The notes: generated by a model not told the origin, from the letters alone. Shown: positions 25,953 through 33,865, counted from the stretch's first letter. The stretch: DNA of 64,000 nucleotides from Kutzneria chonburiensis (GCF_028622115.1 NZ_CP097263.1:8184001-8248000), one strand, 5' to 3'. A program made the numbers and translations.

Positions 25953-26453
25953 ATGGAACGCAGTGCGCAGCGTCTCGGCCGTGCCCTCGTCGTGATCGTC
26001 AACGACGCGGTGGTGCACGGCGAGCACGAGGACACCATCGGGCCGCTGGTGACCGAGCTGTTGGAAGAGGCCGGCTTCATCGTCGACGGGGTCGTCGCGG
26101 TGTCCGGCGACGTGGTCGGCATTCGCAACGCGCTCAACACCGCCGTCATCGGCGGCGTCGACCTGGTCGTCACGGTCGGCGGCACCGGCGTGTCGCCGCG
26201 CGACCAGACGCCCGACGCCACCCAGGGCGTGTTGGACCGCCCCATCCCGGGCATCGCCGAGGCGCTGCGCTCCTCCGGCCTCGCCGCCGGGGCTGTGGAC
26301 GCCGGCATCTCCCGGGGCCTGGTCGGCGTGTCCGGCAGCACCCTGGTGGTGAACCTGGCTGGCTCTCGCGGCGCCGTCCGCGACGGCATGGCCACCTTGT
26401 CCGCGCTGGTCCCGCACGTCATCGAGCAGCTGTCCAGCCTCGACGACGTCTGA
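25953..26453 (+). CDS. moaB: MoaB/Mog-family molybdenum cofactor protein
   Basis: The 166-residue protein is a single MoaB domain with the MPT-binding motif VGGTGVSPRD and the D-x-T following it, then the SGSTLVVNLAGS loop. It adenylylates or binds molybdopterin before molybdenum insertion. TAGGTT at 25941 six bases before the ATG and the absence of a ribosome site suggest a leaderless transcript. In the same window are a MoeA-like Glp and a molybdoenzyme, but none is adjacent to it. MoaB and Mog cannot be told apart here with certainty. Confidence 0.88.
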   Translation: MERSAQRLGRALVVIVNDAVVHGEHEDTIGPLVTELLEEAGFIVDGVVAVSGDVVGIRNALNTAVIGGVDLVVTVGGTGVSPRDQTPDATQGVLDRPIPGIAEALRSSGLAAGAVDAGISRGLVGVSGSTLVVNLAGSRGAVRDGMATLSALVPHVIEQLSSLDDV

Positions 26454-26456
26454 TCG

Positions 26457-26500
26457 CGGTCCGGTTCGGGCCGCCGCCACCGTGGCGGGGGCCCGGACCG
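26457..26500. terminator. Bidirectional terminator-like hairpin
   Basis: CGGTCCGG and CCGGACCG form the base, with GGGCC/GGCCC and CCGCCA/TGGCGG above, loop CCG. It lies between the convergent moaB and the small helical protein gene. No T-run is present, as is common in GC-rich genomes. Confidence 0.65.
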
Positions 26501-26507
26501 GGGCCGC

Positions 26508-26789
26508 TCACTTCTTGTCGTTGTTGAACAGCTCGCCGACCTTGTCGCCGACCGCGCGCACACCCTCGCTGAACTTGCCGCCGGTCAGCTCGTCCATCTT
26601 GTTCGCGGCCACGTCCGCGCCCTTGGAGATCGCCTCGCCGGCCTGGTCCAGGTAGGGCTGGGCCTTCTCGCGCAGCGGCTCCGCCTTCTCCGCGAGGTCG
26701 TTGACCACCTCCGTGGCCTTCTCGCGCAGCGGCGCCGCCTTGTCGGCCAGCTCGTTGGCCATGTCCTTGGCCTTGTCGAAGAACGTCAT
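26508..26789 (-). CDS. Small amphipathic helical protein, MT0933-antitoxin-like
   Basis: The 93-residue, charged protein is almost all predicted amphipathic helix, with an internal repeat (KAAPLREKATEVV / KAEPLREKAQPYL) and a C-terminal MDELTGGKFSEGVRAVG segment that resembles the MT0933/Rv0909-like antitoxin family motif (TGGKyS). ATG 26789 has GGGGG ahead. No toxin gene is next to it, so an antitoxin role is doubtful; it may be a stress or membrane-associated protein. Confidence 0.7.
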   Translation of the reverse strand: MTFFDKAKDMANELADKAAPLREKATEVVNDLAEKAEPLREKAQPYLDQAGEAISKGADVAANKMDELTGGKFSEGVRAVGDKVGELFNNDKK

Positions 26790-26833
26790 CTGGGGTTCCC
26801 CCGTCTCGTGCTCGCTGACTGCCTCTGCCTCCC

Positions 26834-27031
26834 ATGATGGACGATGGTCCGGTGACCCAGCCACGCGAAGACCCCGGCCCCGCCCGCCGCCCCGACGCCA
26901 AGCGACTCGGCGAGGTGTTCGGCGACGTGCTGCCCGAGACCACCTCCGACGAGCGCGACCCCGACCGCCGCCCTGACCACGGCGACAGCTGGTACGAGGA
27001 GAACCGCCCGCCCCACCACGAGAACCGCTAG
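26834..27031 (+). CDS. Small conserved hypothetical protein with C-terminal ENRPPHHE motif
   Basis: The 65-residue acidic and basic protein contains GEVFGDVLPETTSDERD and ends YEENRPPHHENR, a pattern I recall from short conserved actinobacterial hypotheticals. It has no membrane segment. Starts at 26834, 26837 or GTG 26852 are all possible; no strong ribosome site decides. It is divergent from the helical protein gene, with a 44-bp gap. Confidence 0.6.
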   Translation: MMDDGPVTQPREDPGPARRPDAKRLGEVFGDVLPETTSDERDPDRRPDHGDSWYEENRPPHHENR

Positions 27032-27339
27032 CCCGGACGCGAGTCTCAGCCCACACCCCGCCAGCACCTCCCCAGCGCCGCTACGGTGACTCGCCGGCCA
27101 ACGGCACGAGCAGGCGCCTCCTGCGCCCGAACCAACCGGCTGGGCGGCCATAGCCTGGGCAGGTCCTCCGCCCTCGGCCTGGATCAGTCAGCGGTCAGCC
27201 ACCTGCCAGTCCCGTTGGGTCCGGCGCTTCGCACCCGCCCGAACCAGCCTGCGACGCCGGCCCGGCCGGCCATGGTCTGAGCGCGGTAGGCCGCCCAGAC
27301 CTGGCCTCTCAGCAGGTTCGTACGCCCCCGGTCACTCCC
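27032..27339. other. Gene-free stretch
   Basis: Nothing convincing is encoded here; codon composition of the one open frame (27086-27280) is unlike the neighbours. CTGGGCGGCC (27141) and GGCCGCCCAG (27289) are distant inverted repeats, probably chance. It may hold the terminator region of mscL. Confidence 0.5.
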
Positions 27340-27723
27340 TCAGCGCTGGCTCTGCTGGGACCGGAGCAGGTCGCGGATCTCGGTGAGCAGCTCGATGTCG
27401 GTCGGCGCGGACGGCTTCTCCTCCTCCTGCTTCTTGAAGCGGTTGGTGATGCGCTGCACCGGCACCACGACCAGGAAGTACACGACGGCGGCGACGATCA
27501 CGAAGTTGATCAGCGCGGTGATGAACAGGCCGTAGTCGAAGGTCACGCCGGCGACGGTGAACTGGCCGCCGATGTTGCCGCCGGTGATGGCCTTCACCAA
27601 CGGGTTGATGAAGGCGCTGCCCAGCGCCGTCACCAACGCGGTGAACGCGGTGCCGATGACGACCGCGACGGCAAGGTCGACGATGTTGCCGCGGAACAGG
27701 AAGTCCCGGAAACCCTTCAGCAT
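27340..27723 (-). CDS. mscL: Large-conductance mechanosensitive channel MscL
   Basis: The 127-residue protein matches MscL throughout: the N-terminal MLKGFRDFLFRGN amphipathic helix, pore helix TM1 with VDLAVAVVIGTAF, a short periplasmic loop (GGNIGGQFTVAG), TM2 and a charged C-terminal helical bundle. It opens at high membrane tension to release solutes on hypo-osmotic shock. It lies downstream of the SAF-domain gene on the same strand with a 25-bp gap. Confidence 0.95.
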   Translation of the reverse strand: MLKGFRDFLFRGNIVDLAVAVVIGTAFTALVTALGSAFINPLVKAITGGNIGGQFTVAGVTFDYGLFITALINFVIVAAVVYFLVVVPVQRITNRFKKQEEEKPSAPTDIELLTEIRDLLRSQQSQR

Positions 27724-27748
27724 GACGACTCCTCAGAGGGACGAACGA

Positions 27749-28369
27749 TCAGCGCAGAGTAACGGTGACCGGCTGCGCCAATGACGCCGCGGCCACCTTC
27801 GCCGCGAGCTGCCGGGGCAGCGCCACGACCACGAGTCGGCCCTTCGCGGACACACCCTCGCTCGGTCGCACCGCAACCACAATGGCGTCGTTCGCCAACA
27901 CCCCCGGATCGCCCACCACATCCACCCGGCCGCCGGGCCGGAGCAGGTCGGCCACGGCCGCGTCGGTCAGCCGCAGCGGCACGGCGACGGCGTCGGGATT
28001 GCCGGTGGCCAGCACCGTGTTCGCCGGCCCGACCAGCCGCACATCGGTGATCGTCTCGCCCGATCTGGCCGCGCCGGCCAGCACCCGGCCGACCGCCGTG
28101 GCGGCGTCGGAGATCGTCCCTGCCGGCGCGTAGGCCGCCGGCAGGCTGCGTATTCGCACGTCGTCACGGGTCAGCGTGGCCCCGGACGGCACGTCCCGGG
28201 CCGCGACCAGCACGGGGATGCTGTTGTCCCGGCCGTGCAGCAGCGTCGCAGCGGCCAGCACGACGGCCAGCAACGCCAGCAGGGCCGCCGCGGTGCGGCG
28301 GAGCAGCATGGTGCGCGCCCAGCTGGAAGTCGTCAGCAGGCGGTGGAGTCTTGTGCGCTTGGCACCCAT
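27749..28369 (-). CDS. SAF-domain protein, CpaB/RcpC-like
   Basis: From ATG 28369 the 206-residue protein has a basic N-terminus, one membrane helix (about 26-46) and an extracytoplasmic SAF domain (VLVAARDVPSGATLTRDDV...). The layout is that of CpaB/RcpC, the periplasmic Flp pilus assembly protein, and of SAF proteins of unknown role that are common in actinobacteria. No other pilus gene is nearby, so a pilus role is not supported by context. Confidence 0.8.
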   Translation of the reverse strand: MGAKRTRLHRLLTTSSWARTMLLRRTAAALLALLAVVLAAATLLHGRDNSIPVLVAARDVPSGATLTRDDVRIRSLPAAYAPAGTISDAATAVGRVLAGAARSGETITDVRLVGPANTVLATGNPDAVAVPLRLTDAAVADLLRPGGRVDVVGDPGVLANDAIVVAVRPSEGVSAKGRLVVVALPRQLAAKVAAASLAQPVTVTLR

Positions 28370-28402
28370 GCGATCGACGTTAGGGGGCCGTGAACAGCAA
28401 GA

Positions 28403-28437
28403 ACACCGGCTGCCCACGGCCTGTGGACAACCGGTGT
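28403..28437 (-). terminator. Hairpin after the FmdB-type gene
   Basis: ACACCGGCTGCCCAC pairs with GTGGACAACCGGTGT over 15 positions with two mismatches (wobble pairs on one strand). It sits just downstream of the zinc-ribbon gene on the minus strand. Confidence 0.6.
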
Positions 28438-28462
28438 CAGGAGCAGGTGTCCTGTGGACAAC

Positions 28463-28783
28463 TCAGCTGGCGGCGGCCTTCGCCGGCGCGGATGAGGTAC
28501 TCTCCGCCGCCTTCGCGGCCGGCTTCGACTCCGTCTTGGTCTCGCTCTTGCTCTCGGACTTGCCGTCCGAGCTGCTGGCGGCGGCCGGCGAGGACGCGGT
28601 GGAGCCGTTGCGGCTGTCGGTGCGGTAGAAGCCGCTGCCCTTGAAGACCACGCCCACGGAGCCGAACAGCTTGCGCAGCTTGCCGCCGCACTCGGGGCAC
28701 TCGGACAGCGCGCTGTCGCTGAAGGACTGAACCGCGTCGAAGCGGTGTCCACATGCGGTGCACGCGTACTGGTAGGTCGGCAC
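28463..28783 (-). CDS. FmdB-family zinc-ribbon protein
   Basis: GTG 28783 is preceded by GGAGG at five bases. The 106-residue protein starts with the FmdB zinc ribbon (PTYQYACTACGH...CPECGG), two CxxC pairs that bind one zinc, and continues with a low-complexity Ser/Lys/Ala tail. The family was first noted next to formamidase genes and is a putative regulatory protein; its function is unknown. Here it stands between the cyclo-ligase and SAF genes. Confidence 0.85.
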   Translation of the reverse strand: MPTYQYACTACGHRFDAVQSFSDSALSECPECGGKLRKLFGSVGVVFKGSGFYRTDSRNGSTASSPAAASSSDGKSESKSETKTESKPAAKAAESTSSAPAKAAAS

Positions 28784-28883
28784 GGTTCCTCCGCGAGCAG
28801 TCAGGATTGGCACTCAGGTGCAGAGAGTGCCAAGACGATGATGCGCCACGACGGCGTGACCATGCAAACAGCAAGGGGAATCG

Positions 28884-29459
28884 TCACAGTGGCACAAAAC
28901 CACCCGATGGGGTGAGGACCGCGGTCATCAGCACGTCATGCGGCTCCGCCGGCAGCCGGTCCACGAACTCCTCCGCACGGACGATGGCGATGCGCGGGGC
29001 CGTCACGCCGCCCAGCGACCGGTCGTAGTGCCCGGCCCCGCGCCCCAGCCGCACGCCCTGACGGTCCACGGCCAGCGCCGGGATCACCACAGCATCCGCG
29101 TTGGCCACCGCGCCCCGCCCCAGTCGCAGCCCGCTCGGCTCGCGCAGACCGAACGGCCCCGGCACGAGGCTGTCGGCCCCGAAGTAGACGCCCCAGTCCA
29201 GCGGCTCCTTGCCGGTGACGATCGGCAGCAGCACCCGCCGGCCCGCCGCCCGCAGCGCGTCCAACATCGCCACCGAGCCCGGCTCGGTGCCGACGGGCAC
29301 GTACGCGCACACCGTGGCGGCTGGCCAAGCCACGGCCGACATTGCGTCGGCAAGCGCTTGCGCCTCCGCCGCCCGAACCTCACTTGACACCTCGGCACGC
29401 GCTTTGACCAGGCGTTTCCGCCAGGCGTCCTTCTCGGGATCCGGCCCGGTCGGTGTCAC
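28884..29459 (-). CDS. 5-formyltetrahydrofolate cyclo-ligase
   Basis: The 191-residue protein has the family signatures: a basic KDAWRKRLVKAR N-terminus, PIVTGKEPLDW and the ATP-binding RLGRGAGHYDRSL loop. It converts 5-formyl-THF to 5,10-methenyl-THF with ATP. GTG 29459 is chosen because the folate-ligase N-terminal helix starts shortly after. It is divergent from galU with 38 bp between them, so the promoters overlap; this gene order is common in actinobacteria. Confidence 0.9.
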   Translation of the reverse strand: MTPTGPDPEKDAWRKRLVKARAEVSSEVRAAEAQALADAMSAVAWPAATVCAYVPVGTEPGSVAMLDALRAAGRRVLLPIVTGKEPLDWGVYFGADSLVPGPFGLREPSGLRLGRGAVANADAVVIPALAVDRQGVRLGRGAGHYDRSLGGVTAPRIAIVRAEEFVDRLPAEPHDVLMTAVLTPSGGFVPL

Positions 29460-29497
29460 GATTCCACCTCGCAGAGTGACGGATAGTCTTTTCGTCC

Positions 29498-30388
29498 ATG
29501 AGCTCGCCAAGCGCCTTCCACACGGCCATCGTGCCCGCTGCCGGCCTGGGCACCCGCTTCCTGCCGACGACCAAGGCCGTCCCCAAGGAACTGCTGCCCG
29601 TGGTGGACACTCCCGGCATCGAGCTGGTGGCCACCGAAGCCGCGCAGGCGGGCGCCACCAAGCTGGTCATCGTGACCTCGCCCGGCAAGGACGCGGTCGC
29701 CAACTACTTCCGCCCCCAGCCCGAGCTGGAGCAGACGCTCGAGGCCCGCGGCAAGACCGAGCTGCTGGCCAAGGTGCAGCGGGCCACCAAGCTGCTGTCG
29801 GTGGAGACCGCCATCCAGGACAAGCCGCTCGGCCTCGGCCACGCCATCGGCTGCGCCGAGGGCAACCTGGACGGCTCTGACGACGCCGTCGCCGTGCTGC
29901 TGCCCGACGACCTGGTGCTGCCCACCGGCGTCCTGAGCAAGATGGCCGAGGTGCGGGCTCGACTCGGCGGCACCGTGCTGTGCGCCTTCGACATCCCGCG
30001 CGAGGAGATCTCCGCCTACGGCGTGTTCGACGTGCGCGAGACCGGCGACGACGACGTCAAGCAGGTCGTCGGCATGGTCGAGAAGCCCAAGGCCGAGGAC
30101 GCCCCGTCCACCTTCGCCGCGGCCGGCCGCTACCTGCTCGACCGGGCGATCTTCGACGCCATCAAGCGCATCACGCCGGGCGCGGGCGGCGAGTTGCAGA
30201 TCACCGACGCGATCGCGATGCTGATCAACGAAGGTCACCCCGTGCACGTCGTGGTCCACCGCGGCGGCCGGCACGACCTGGGAAACCCGGGTGGTTTCCT
30301 GCGTGCCGCGGTGGACTTCGCCCTCGACCACCCGGAGTATGGCGCTGACCTGCGCTCCTGGCTGGAGGGTCGAATCGGGAAGGCGTGA
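29498..30388 (+). CDS. galU: UTP-glucose-1-phosphate uridylyltransferase
   Basis: The 296-residue protein begins with the nucleotidyltransferase signature PAAGLGTRFLPTTKAVPKE, with the catalytic Arg and Lys, followed by the DD metal pair (LLPDDLVL) and VGMVEKPK. It makes UDP-glucose for cell-wall sugars and for the GalT reaction. TAGTCT at 29484 lies seven bases before the ATG and there is no ribosome site, so a leaderless transcript is likely. It is the first gene of the galU-glp-rimJ-sepX locus. Confidence 0.95.
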   Translation: MSSPSAFHTAIVPAAGLGTRFLPTTKAVPKELLPVVDTPGIELVATEAAQAGATKLVIVTSPGKDAVANYFRPQPELEQTLEARGKTELLAKVQRATKLLSVETAIQDKPLGLGHAIGCAEGNLDGSDDAVAVLLPDDLVLPTGVLSKMAEVRARLGGTVLCAFDIPREEISAYGVFDVRETGDDDVKQVVGMVEKPKAEDAPSTFAAAGRYLLDRAIFDAIKRITPGAGGELQITDAIAMLINEGHPVHVVVHRGGRHDLGNPGGFLRAAVDFALDHPEYGADLRSWLEGRIGKA

Positions 30389-30398
30389 GCGGATCACG

Positions 30399-31622
30399 AT
30401 GAGGTCAGTAGACGAGCAGCTCACCCGGGTACTCGGGGCCGCGGTCCGGCCCTCGCCCGTTCGGGTGGCGATCTCCGAGGCGCAGGGCCTGCTGTGCGCC
30501 GAGGAGGTCGTGGCCGAACGTGCCCTGCCCGGCTTCGACCAGGCCGCCGTAGACGGCTACGCGGTGCGCAGCGTCGACGTGCAGCCGGCCAACGACAGCC
30601 CGGTCTCGCTGCCCGTGGTGGGGGAGATCCCGGCCGGGTCGCGCCAGCCCCGACGGCTCCAGCCCGGGCAGGCCGTCCGGGTGGCCACCGGGGCGCCGCT
30701 GCCGACGCTGGCCGACGCCGTGGTCCCGCTCGGCTACACCGACGGCCACCCGGCCAAGGTGACCGTGAACATGTCGGTGCCGTCGGCTGCCTTCGTCCGC
30801 CGCACCGGCGAGGACGTGCAGACCGGCGACGTCGCCGTGCGCAGCGGCACCACCATCGGCTCCGCCCAGGTCGGCCTGCTGGCCGCCGTCGGCCGGGACA
30901 AGGTGCTGGTGCACCCCAAGCCGCGGGTGTCGATCATCTGCGTCGGCGACGAGCTGGTCGACATCGACCGCACGCCCGGCCCCGGCCAGGTCTACGACGT
31001 CAACTCCTACGCGCTCGCCGCCGCCGCGCGGGACGCCGGGGCCGAGGTGTCGCGGGTCGGCATCGTGCCCGGCGACCCACGGCGGCTCCGCGAGATCGTG
31101 GAGGGACGGCTGCTGCTGTCCGAGATCGTCGTGATCGCCGGCGGTGTCGGTGGCACCAGCGGCGACGAGGTGCGGGCCGCGCTGGCCGATCTCGGCGACC
31201 TCGACACCACCCGGGTCGCCATGCACCCCGGCTCCGCGCAGGGCTTCGGCCGGCTCGGCCCGGACGCCGTGCCCACGTTCCTGCTGCCCAGCAATCCGAT
31301 GAGCGCGCTGGTCGTGTTCGAGGTGTTCGTCCGGCCGCTGATCCGCACCGCGCTCGGCAAGGCCAACCCGTACCGGCGCATGGTCGCCGCGCGGCTGCTG
31401 TCACCGCTGACGTCCACCAAGGGGCGGCGCGGGTTCCTGCGCGGGCAGCTGCTGCGGGACAGCAACAACGACGACTTCCTGCTGCAACCGCTGGGCACGT
31501 CCGGCTCGCACCTGCTGGCGTCGCTCGCGGAGGCCAACTGCCTGGCCGTGGTCGACGAGGACGTCACCGACGTCGGCGTCGGGGAGGAGATCCAGGTGTG
31601 CTTCCTCGCCCAGCGTGGGTGA
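30399..31622 (+). CDS. glp: Gephyrin-like protein Glp (MoeA fold), division-locus type
   Basis: The 407-residue protein has the MoeA domain order: domain I/II with DGYAV near 49-53, VGEIPAG and GxAVRVATGAPLP, the MPT-binding domain III with VGDEL and GGVGGTSGDEVR, and C-terminal domain IV. In Corynebacteriales the copy in the galU-glp-rimJ-glpR locus is a FtsZ-binding divisome protein rather than, or besides, a molybdopterin molybdotransferase. The neighbours here are exactly that set, so I assign it as Glp; a MoeA activity is not excluded. It starts 10 bp after galU. Confidence 0.87.
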   Translation: MRSVDEQLTRVLGAAVRPSPVRVAISEAQGLLCAEEVVAERALPGFDQAAVDGYAVRSVDVQPANDSPVSLPVVGEIPAGSRQPRRLQPGQAVRVATGAPLPTLADAVVPLGYTDGHPAKVTVNMSVPSAAFVRRTGEDVQTGDVAVRSGTTIGSAQVGLLAAVGRDKVLVHPKPRVSIICVGDELVDIDRTPGPGQVYDVNSYALAAAARDAGAEVSRVGIVPGDPRRLREIVEGRLLLSEIVVIAGGVGGTSGDEVRAALADLGDLDTTRVAMHPGSAQGFGRLGPDAVPTFLLPSNPMSALVVFEVFVRPLIRTALGKANPYRRMVAARLLSPLTSTKGRRGFLRGQLLRDSNNDDFLLQPLGTSGSHLLASLAEANCLAVVDEDVTDVGVGEEIQVCFLAQRG

Positions 31623-31626
31623 GCCC

Positions 31627-32283
31627 ATGGAGATCGCCGAATTCGGCGGCGGTCGACACCCGGGATGGCCGGTGCGCCTCGGCCCGCTGGCCGTGCCGGC
31701 CGGCGTCGTCGAGCTGCGCCCACCTCGTCTGTTCGACGCCAGCACGTGGTCGCGGATCCGTATCCGCGAGCGCTCCCACCTGGAGAACTGGGAGCCCACC
31801 GCGCCCGGCAGCTGGGAAGAGCGCAACGGCGTGCTGGCCTGGCCCAGCCAGTGGTCGGCGCTGCGCGGGCTGGCCCGGCGGGGACAGACCCTGCCGTTCA
31901 TGATCCTCGTCGACGGCGTGCTGGCCGGACAGGTCACCGTCGGCAACGTGCTGCGGGGATCGCTGCGCTCCGCGTGGGTCGGCTACTGGGTCGACAGCGA
32001 GGTCACCGGGGGAGGCGTGGCCACCGCCGCCACCGCGCTCGTCGTCGACCACTGCTTCCGCAACGCCGCGCTGCACCGCATCGAGGCCACCGTGCGGCCC
32101 GAGAACACCCCCAGCGTGCGGGTGCTGACCAAGCTCGGGTTCCGCGAGGAGGGGCTGTTCCGCCGCTATCTGGACGTGGCCGGCGGCTGGAGGGACCACA
32201 TCTGCTTCGCCCTGACGGCCGAAGAGGTCACGGACGGCCTGGTAGACCGTTTGGTCGCAGCCGGAAGAGCCCAGCGCGCGTAA
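31627..32283 (+). CDS. rimJ: RimJ/RimL-type GNAT N-acetyltransferase
   Basis: The 218-residue protein is a GNAT acetyltransferase of the RimJ/RimL group: LRPPRLFDASTWSRIR entry, VGYWVDSEVTGGGVATAA (acetyl-CoA loop) and RIEATVRPENTPSVRVLTKLGF. It would acetylate a protein N-terminus such as that of ribosomal protein S5. It follows glp by four bases and lies in its conserved place before sepX. GTG 31615 inside glp is an alternative start. Confidence 0.85.
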   Translation: MEIAEFGGGRHPGWPVRLGPLAVPAGVVELRPPRLFDASTWSRIRIRERSHLENWEPTAPGSWEERNGVLAWPSQWSALRGLARRGQTLPFMILVDGVLAGQVTVGNVLRGSLRSAWVGYWVDSEVTGGGVATAATALVVDHCFRNAALHRIEATVRPENTPSVRVLTKLGFREEGLFRRYLDVAGGWRDHICFALTAEEVTDGLVDRLVAAGRAQRA

Positions 32284-32428
32284 TCGAGTTCACCCATTGG
32301 TGCGCTTTTCGCCACACTTGCGGAACCGTGTATCCCCGGCGCGCCTCGGAGACACGTGTGACTGTTGTGACTAACGTGGCGTCTGCGGACAGCGCACGCC
32401 CATCGAACTGACGGGGGAGGTGACGAAC

Positions 32429-33208
32429 ATGCCCAGCTCACTGATCATCGTCGCCCTGGTCGTGGCATGGCTCGTCGTCCTTGTCCCGATGATCGCGCGC
32501 AAGCGTGCGGAGGTGGCCAAGACCTCCGACTCGGCACTGGCCGCCCGCGTGCTCCACGGCGGCACCGAGGATGTTGAGGAGGAGATCGACATGAACGTCG
32601 ACGAGTCCGAGACAGCGATCACGGACGACGACTACCGCGACTACGAGGACACGCCACGCCGCTACCGACCCGGGCGCGGCGGCTACGACCCCGAAGCCGC
32701 GGCCACCGCCGCGCGGGCCAAATACGCCTTCCGGCAGCGCATGGTCCTGCTGCTGCTCGTGCTCTCCGTGCTCAGCGCCCTGTTCGCCGGCCTCGTCATG
32801 CCCATCGTCTGGTGGGGCCACGGCGGCGTCGACCTCCTGCTCGTCGGCTACCTCGTCTACCTGCGGCGACAAGTCCGCATCGAGAACGACGTCCGCGAAC
32901 GCCGGCAAGCCCGCATGCGCGGCCGCGACGCCGACGAAGCCGAATTCGTCGAAACCGAATACGACGACGAAGCCGAATACGACGACTACGCACCCGCCGA
33001 GACCGTCGCCGCTCCCGTCGACACGGCCCCCGTCGAGCCCGAGCTCTCCGAATACGAAGACGCCCCGCGCTCCACGCCCGCCCGAGCCCCCTACCGGCCC
33101 GGACCCACCCTCAACGGCACCGTCGTCGTCGACATCGACGACGAAGACCCCGCCTTCGAAGACCTCGACCTCCCCCACCGCCGCGGCTACCGCCGCGTCG
33201 CCGGCTGA
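32429..33208 (+). CDS. sepX: Divisome membrane protein SepX/GlpR
   Basis: ATG 32429 has GGGGGAGG eight bases ahead. The 259-residue protein has an N-terminal membrane helix (5-22), an acidic linker, two close hydrophobic segments in the middle (about 108-145) and an acidic, proline-rich C-terminal tail ending DLPHRRGYRRVAG. This layout and the position after galU-glp-rimJ match SepX of Streptomyces and GlpR of Corynebacterium, the membrane partner that links Glp to the division and growth machinery. Gene order and architecture together make the call firm. Confidence 0.85.
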   Translation: MPSSLIIVALVVAWLVVLVPMIARKRAEVAKTSDSALAARVLHGGTEDVEEEIDMNVDESETAITDDDYRDYEDTPRRYRPGRGGYDPEAAATAARAKYAFRQRMVLLLLVLSVLSALFAGLVMPIVWWGHGGVDLLLVGYLVYLRRQVRIENDVRERRQARMRGRDADEAEFVETEYDDEAEYDDYAPAETVAAPVDTAPVEPELSEYEDAPRSTPARAPYRPGPTLNGTVVVDIDDEDPAFEDLDLPHRRGYRRVAG

Positions 33209-33212
33209 ACCG

Positions 33213-33233
33213 GGGGTGGCAAAACCACCCCCC
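33213..33233 (+). terminator. Short GC hairpin after sepX
   Basis: GGGGGTGG and CCACCCCC enclose the loop CAAAA, five bases after the stop codon. No T-run. It overlaps the -35 region of the tRNA promoter. Confidence 0.6.
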
Positions 33234-33243
33234 ACCGCCCTGC

Positions 33244-33249
33244 TATAGT
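33244..33249 (+). promoter_or_regulatory. tRNA promoter -10 box
   Basis: TATAGT lies 35 bases before the mature tRNA-Ala 5' end and is the only good -10 box between sepX and the tRNA. Confidence 0.5.
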
Positions 33250-33283
33250 TCAACCCGTACCAAGGCGGAAGCCGAAGTACGAC

Positions 33284-33356
33284 GGGGCTGTAGCACAGTT
33301 GGTAGCGCGTCTCGTTCGCATCGAGAAGGTCAGGGGTTCGATTCCCCTCAGCTCCA
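33284..33356 (+). tRNA. tRNA-Ala (anticodon CGC)
   Basis: The 73-nt sequence folds into a full cloverleaf: acceptor GGGGCTG/CAGCTCC with discriminator A, a D-arm with AGTTGGTAG, anticodon stem TCTCG/CGAGA with loop TTCGCAT (anticodon CGC, reading GCG), and T-arm AGGGG-TTCGATT-CCCCT. The acceptor contains the G3-U70 wobble pair, the alanine identity element. CCA is not encoded, as is normal for many actinobacterial tRNAs. Confidence 0.97.
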
Positions 33357-33365
33357 CGCGAGGCC

Positions 33366-33418
33366 GGGAGGTCTGTGTCTGCGGAAAGCGCAGACATGGA
33401 CCTCCCGTTCTTTGTTCT
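33366..33418 (+). terminator. Strong intrinsic terminator after tRNA-Ala
   Basis: GGGAGGTC/GACCTCCC and TGTCTGCG/CGCAGACA form a two-part 16-bp stem with small TG/TG internal loop and loop GAAAG, followed by GTTCTTTGTTCT. Confidence 0.88.
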
Positions 33419-33553
33419 GGGGGCGACCCCCAGACCCCCGATGTGGGGGCTCCGCCCCCACGCCCCCGGGCTTCGCTTCGCTCGCCCTCCGGTGGGCGCG
33501 TTTGGTGGTGGGTGGCTTCGCTTCGCCCGCCCGCCCGCCGGCCTTGGGCTCTA
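33419..33553. other. Gene-free GC-rich palindromic stretch
   Basis: It contains a GTGGGGG/CCCCCAC hairpin (33443-33461), a C-run/G-run alternation before it, and a 13-bp direct repeat GGCTTCGCTTCGC at 33469 and 33514. I recall similar GGGGGC...CCCCC strings after tRNA and rRNA genes in actinobacteria. No coding sequence is supported. Confidence 0.55.
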
Positions 33554-33865
33554 GGTTCTCCTGCCTCCTCTCCCTGTCCCTCCTCCCTCCTCCCTCCCTC
33601 CCTCTCTCTCCTCCCTCTCCCCTCCCTCTCGTTCTCGTTCTCTGGTCTTCTTCTCGGGCTCCTTTCTTTTGTCTGTCGGCCCCTGATCGTTCTTTCTTCG
33701 CTTGTTCTTGCTGTGCTCGGTTTCTTTCTCTGGCGTGTGTGTTCTTGTCGCGTTCGGTCGCCTTTTCTTCTGTGTTGCCTCTTTTGTTGGTTCGTCTGGT
33801 TTTCTTCTTTCTTTTCTTCCTTGCTTTCTTTTTGGCTATTTTGGGGGTGGGGTGGGTGGGGTGCA
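33554..33865 (+). other. Adenine-depleted polypyrimidine-to-G tract
   Basis: On the plus strand this 312-nt stretch contains just two A residues (33686 and 33838). It begins as C/T only (33577-33630 is 54 uninterrupted pyrimidines of TCC/CTC type), becomes T-rich with G (33687-33837), and passes into G-runs. The long open frames on either strand here are low complexity (poly Lys/Arg/Glu or Leu/Phe/Ser) and are not genes. The mirror-like purine/pyrimidine strand bias could allow triplex (H-DNA) or stable R-loops. Confidence 0.85.

Noticed and set aside
26508-26789. Toxin-antitoxin system
   Set aside because: The antitoxin-like match is weak and no toxin gene lies next to it; the divergent neighbour is a small acidic/basic hypothetical.
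27086-27280. 64-codon frame between the small ENRPPHHE gene and mscL
   Set aside because: Codon use does not match neighbours and no ribosome site or homology can be seen.
27749-28369. Flp/Tad pilus cluster
   Set aside because: Only the CpaB-like SAF protein is present; no ATPase, prepilin or TadB/C gene in the window.
28463-28783. Formamidase-linked regulator
   Set aside because: FmdB domain present but no formamidase or amide-use gene nearby; kept only as a zinc-ribbon protein.
33577-33630. CRISPR-like or tandem repeat array
   Set aside because: TCC/CTC units are irregular, without constant spacers; it is a polypyrimidine run and not an array.
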